Source: Thomasclavelia spiroformis DSM 1552
Lineage (GTDB): Bacteria > Bacillota_I > Bacilli_A > Erysipelotrichales > Coprobacillaceae
Reading direction: 5' to 3'
NCBI RefSeq assembly: GCF_025149465.1
Contig: NZ_CP102275.1
Location: forward strand, 2,031,596-2,095,595
DNA: 64,000 bases
Of the stretch, positions 63,201 to 64,000 are shown piece by piece. Made by a program: the position numbers and the translations under genes. Under the pieces are notes generated by a model that was given only the letters and a program-made list of their open reading frames with translations, did no database searches and was not told the DNA's origin. Position 1 is the first letter of the stretch. Every line of letters begins with the position of its first letter.

Positions 63201-64000
63201 CAGTTATTTAACCACTTTTTAGAAGATTGAATATATTTTTCGTAATCTTCTTGATAACCTAAACCTTTTGCCATCATAGCTACAGCATAATCATTATAAG
63301 CAAAACCTATTGTTGCTGAACTTGGTTTCAAACGCCATGAATACTTATCACCATTAATTGCTTCTGTTTCACCAGTATTCCATCCTAGTGTTGCATAATT
63401 TTTTGAACGATAATTTTCTGCTTCACCTTTAACAACTTGATAAGCTTCTTGCCAATCTACACCTTCAATTCCTTTTAAATATGCATCAGCAATAATATTT
63501 TCTATATCATTTCCACCTTGTCCACAAATATATTCTTTTCCTTGAATATAAGCATCTGATATTTTTCCATTTTCTTTATAACGTTTGATAAATGAATTAA
63601 TATTTGCTGCTACCATTTCTGGACGGGTTAATTGTAAAAATGGAAATACTGTTCGCCAAGAATCCCACAATGTATAATAATCATCCCAAGTTCCATGGTC
63701 TTCACTGCGGTTTCTTGGTTGAACATTAGTATGATATAAAGCTGTATAGAACTTATCTTTTGTTTCTTCGTCAACTTGACTACCTAATTCTACTTTTCCA
63801 AGAACTTCATTCCATACTTCTTCTGCTTCTTCTTTTTCTTTTTCAAAATCAAATTCACTAATTTCATTATTTAAAAATTCTTTTGCTTTATCTACACTTA
63901 CAAAAGAAATTGCAATTTTAACATTAACTTCTTGATCACTTGAAGTATCAAATTTTACATAGGCACCAAAATGTTCATTATTAGATGTTTTTTCTAAACT
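60224..64000 (-). CDS. Second giant surface GH92 protein, 5' end outside the window
   Basis: The frame is open to the window edge; 1258 residues are visible, and an apparent start near 63670 is internal. GH92 part: GTWDDYYTLWDSWRTVFPFL, FAYNDYAVAMMAKGLG, GDEDNGAMSSMYLFMMSGFF and PMSGTNNYYLHGTHLPEV. Then two fibronectin type III domains (NPSDVTGLTLD..., FEKPIFNGEIE...), two F5/8-type C (CBM32) domains (NIAKNKTVTASGRHS..., VSVNHAVNENEDA...), FIVAR repeats and the KTGD-hydrophobic-RRKED tail. Probably a cell-wall mannosidase with different sugar-binding modules from the first, so a different glycan target. Confidence 0.9.
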   Translation of the reverse strand, partial: SLEKTSNNEHFGAYVKFDTSSDQEVNVKIAISFVSVDKAKEFLNNEISEFDFEKEKEEAEEVWNEVLGKVELGSQVDEETKDKFYTALYHTNVQPRNRSEDHGTWDDYYTLWDSWRTVFPFLQLTRPEMVAANINSFIKRYKENGKISDAYIQGKEYICGQGGNDIENIIADAYLKGIEGVDWQEAYQVVKGEAENYRSKNYATLGWNTGETEAINGDKYSWRLKPSSATIGFAYNDYAVAMMAKGLGYQEDYEKYIQSSKKWLNNWDENLVSSDGYKGFIHKRAADGSYATVDPSHFVGNDGTEKLWQGYNDDFYEAGIWEGSYSPTFDLPTLVEKMGGKYEYADRLDYALGQGYINFANEPAFQTIWTLASDEVQRPDLASKWVDVYLSKYTDVGYPGDEDNGAMSSMYLFMMSGFFPMSGTNNYYLHGTHLPEVTYHLGTGNDLVIKGINVSDENIYVQSATWNGQPLTSSKLTWDQIKEGGTLEYVMGSQPSDWAREVDNENPSDVTGLTLDDSKLNEGILALNWNKATDNTQIKQYNIYSSTQEDFELNDETLVTSIKDTTYTFDVSNEVKYFKVEAEDYFGNKSLNSPVVKVDISDFEKPIFNGEIELDERYLDIGLVKFSWPEATDNIKVKEYRVYRDDEENYDLDELSLLTTTSDLSYSETKQAGTFYYTVVAVDLFGNVSDPLKLKVENSNGLTGKKIKSTENIAKNKTVTASGRHSEAEDGKYAVDGNTKTKWCSKDNESSANPDFWLEIDLGDVYQLTKWVVKHAQVGGEQASYNTRDFKLQVKSGDEWLDVDSVVGNTDSTTSRILPMFEGRYIRLYVTNPTQANQARTTRIYEIEFYGDKDYSTFTGSIMKTPGIEVSVNHAVNENEDAIKAIDFDTNTKWSCRNSNDDNGYYWLEVKLPQKYRVDALELLSAEKENASYITRDFQLQVKENDEWKDVHNVTGNQENLYYANLDTPVIGDNFRLLIKKLGSANEDNARVYEFHLYGDKVVDSDKTALKIAVDLANTITDEDLDKVIPAVANEFKAARDEANAIYNDISATQEEVNNAFDRLASAIHMLDFVKGDKTALKAFIDKVSGLEADKYTQTTWAAFETELNEANVVYNDENAMQEEVNSAYSELVTAFLNLRLIPDKSLLEDLINQAEGLDKANYTKATFDGLTKILNEAKVVYENPNATQEEVDSAKTTLEKAINSLEKNTPVENTVNTPVNKGDTTSVKTGDESLVGMFASIALLSVAGYAVLRRKED
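60540..60990 (-). repeat. FIVAR-coding DNA repeat, copy 3
   Basis: Matches 52485-52930 over long identical runs, for example the stretch from 60571 to about 60617 equals 52500-52546. Confidence 0.8.

Noticed and set aside
63640..63670. Apparent start of the second GH92 gene near 63670
   Set aside because: The codon there is TTG within the family motif TLWDSW, and the frame continues with GH92 sequence to the window edge, so the start is outside.
1..64000. CRISPR array, tRNA or rRNA genes
   Set aside because: No regularly spaced short repeats, cloverleaf or rRNA landmark was seen. The FIVAR and intergenic repeats are too long or irregular.

Overview
The window is AT-rich, low-GC Firmicutes DNA. 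A YunB-type sporulation gene, type III glutamine synthetase, very large cell-wall-anchored glycosidases with FIVAR repeats and a Tn916-type element point to a gut member of the Erysipelotrichia, probably near Thomasclavelia (Clostridium) ramosa. That placement is inferred from gene style; no rRNA or tRNA gene was seen.

Region 1 (1 to ~6.5 kb) is one end of a Tn916-like integrative element. It carries Orf8/Orf7-type regulators, a YtrA-like GntR regulator with an ABC transporter, an XRE regulator, and an integrase whose N-terminal part is missing next to an IS3-family insertion sequence. The element abuts a 3' remnant of what looks like bioY, followed by bioB, bioD and mnmM in + orientation. 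Region 2 (8.8 to 12.5 kb) is a mobile-DNA scrap yard: a frameshifted IS256-family transposase, a group II intron placed directly behind its terminator hairpin, and a fragment of a YbaK/ProX-like gene.

Region 3 (12.5 to 20 kb, all - strand) holds yunB with two unknown genes, a PMCA-type calcium P-ATPase, a prepilin peptidase, an SNF-type sodium symporter and an unknown gene.

Region 4 (20.2 to 35.3 kb) is a coherent sugar system. A sugar-binding protein, histidine kinase, response regulator and second solute-binding protein form one operon. Next come a mannose-family PTS (IIA, IIB, IIC, IID plus a small membrane protein), a HAD phosphatase, mannose-6-phosphate isomerase and a 1669-residue surface GH32 fructanase. 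The design matches the LevQRST/LevDEFG/FruA system of Streptococcus mutans. The PTS operon and the fructanase share an identical 12-bp palindrome at their promoters, and both carry CcpA (cre) sites.

Region 5 (35.9 to 41 kb) has a TIGR04076-type protein, an alpha/beta hydrolase and an ABC exporter in one operon, then a YolD-like protein with a Y-family DNA polymerase. Region 6 (41 to 50.8 kb) is a nitrogen-assimilation operon: glnN, asnB, gltB, gltD.

Region 7 (50.8 to 64 kb) holds two giant anchored GH92 alpha-mannosidase-type proteins, the second cut by the window edge, separated by an IS91-like element. Between the first GH92 gene and glnN lie about 1.4 kb without a gene. That stretch contains two extra copies of the GH92 promoter: same palindrome, same extended -10, identical 40-bp spacing. 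Each copy is followed by a hairpin terminator but no protein gene. All three giant surface proteins end in the same KTGD + hydrophobic + KRKE tail, a non-LPXTG sorting signal.
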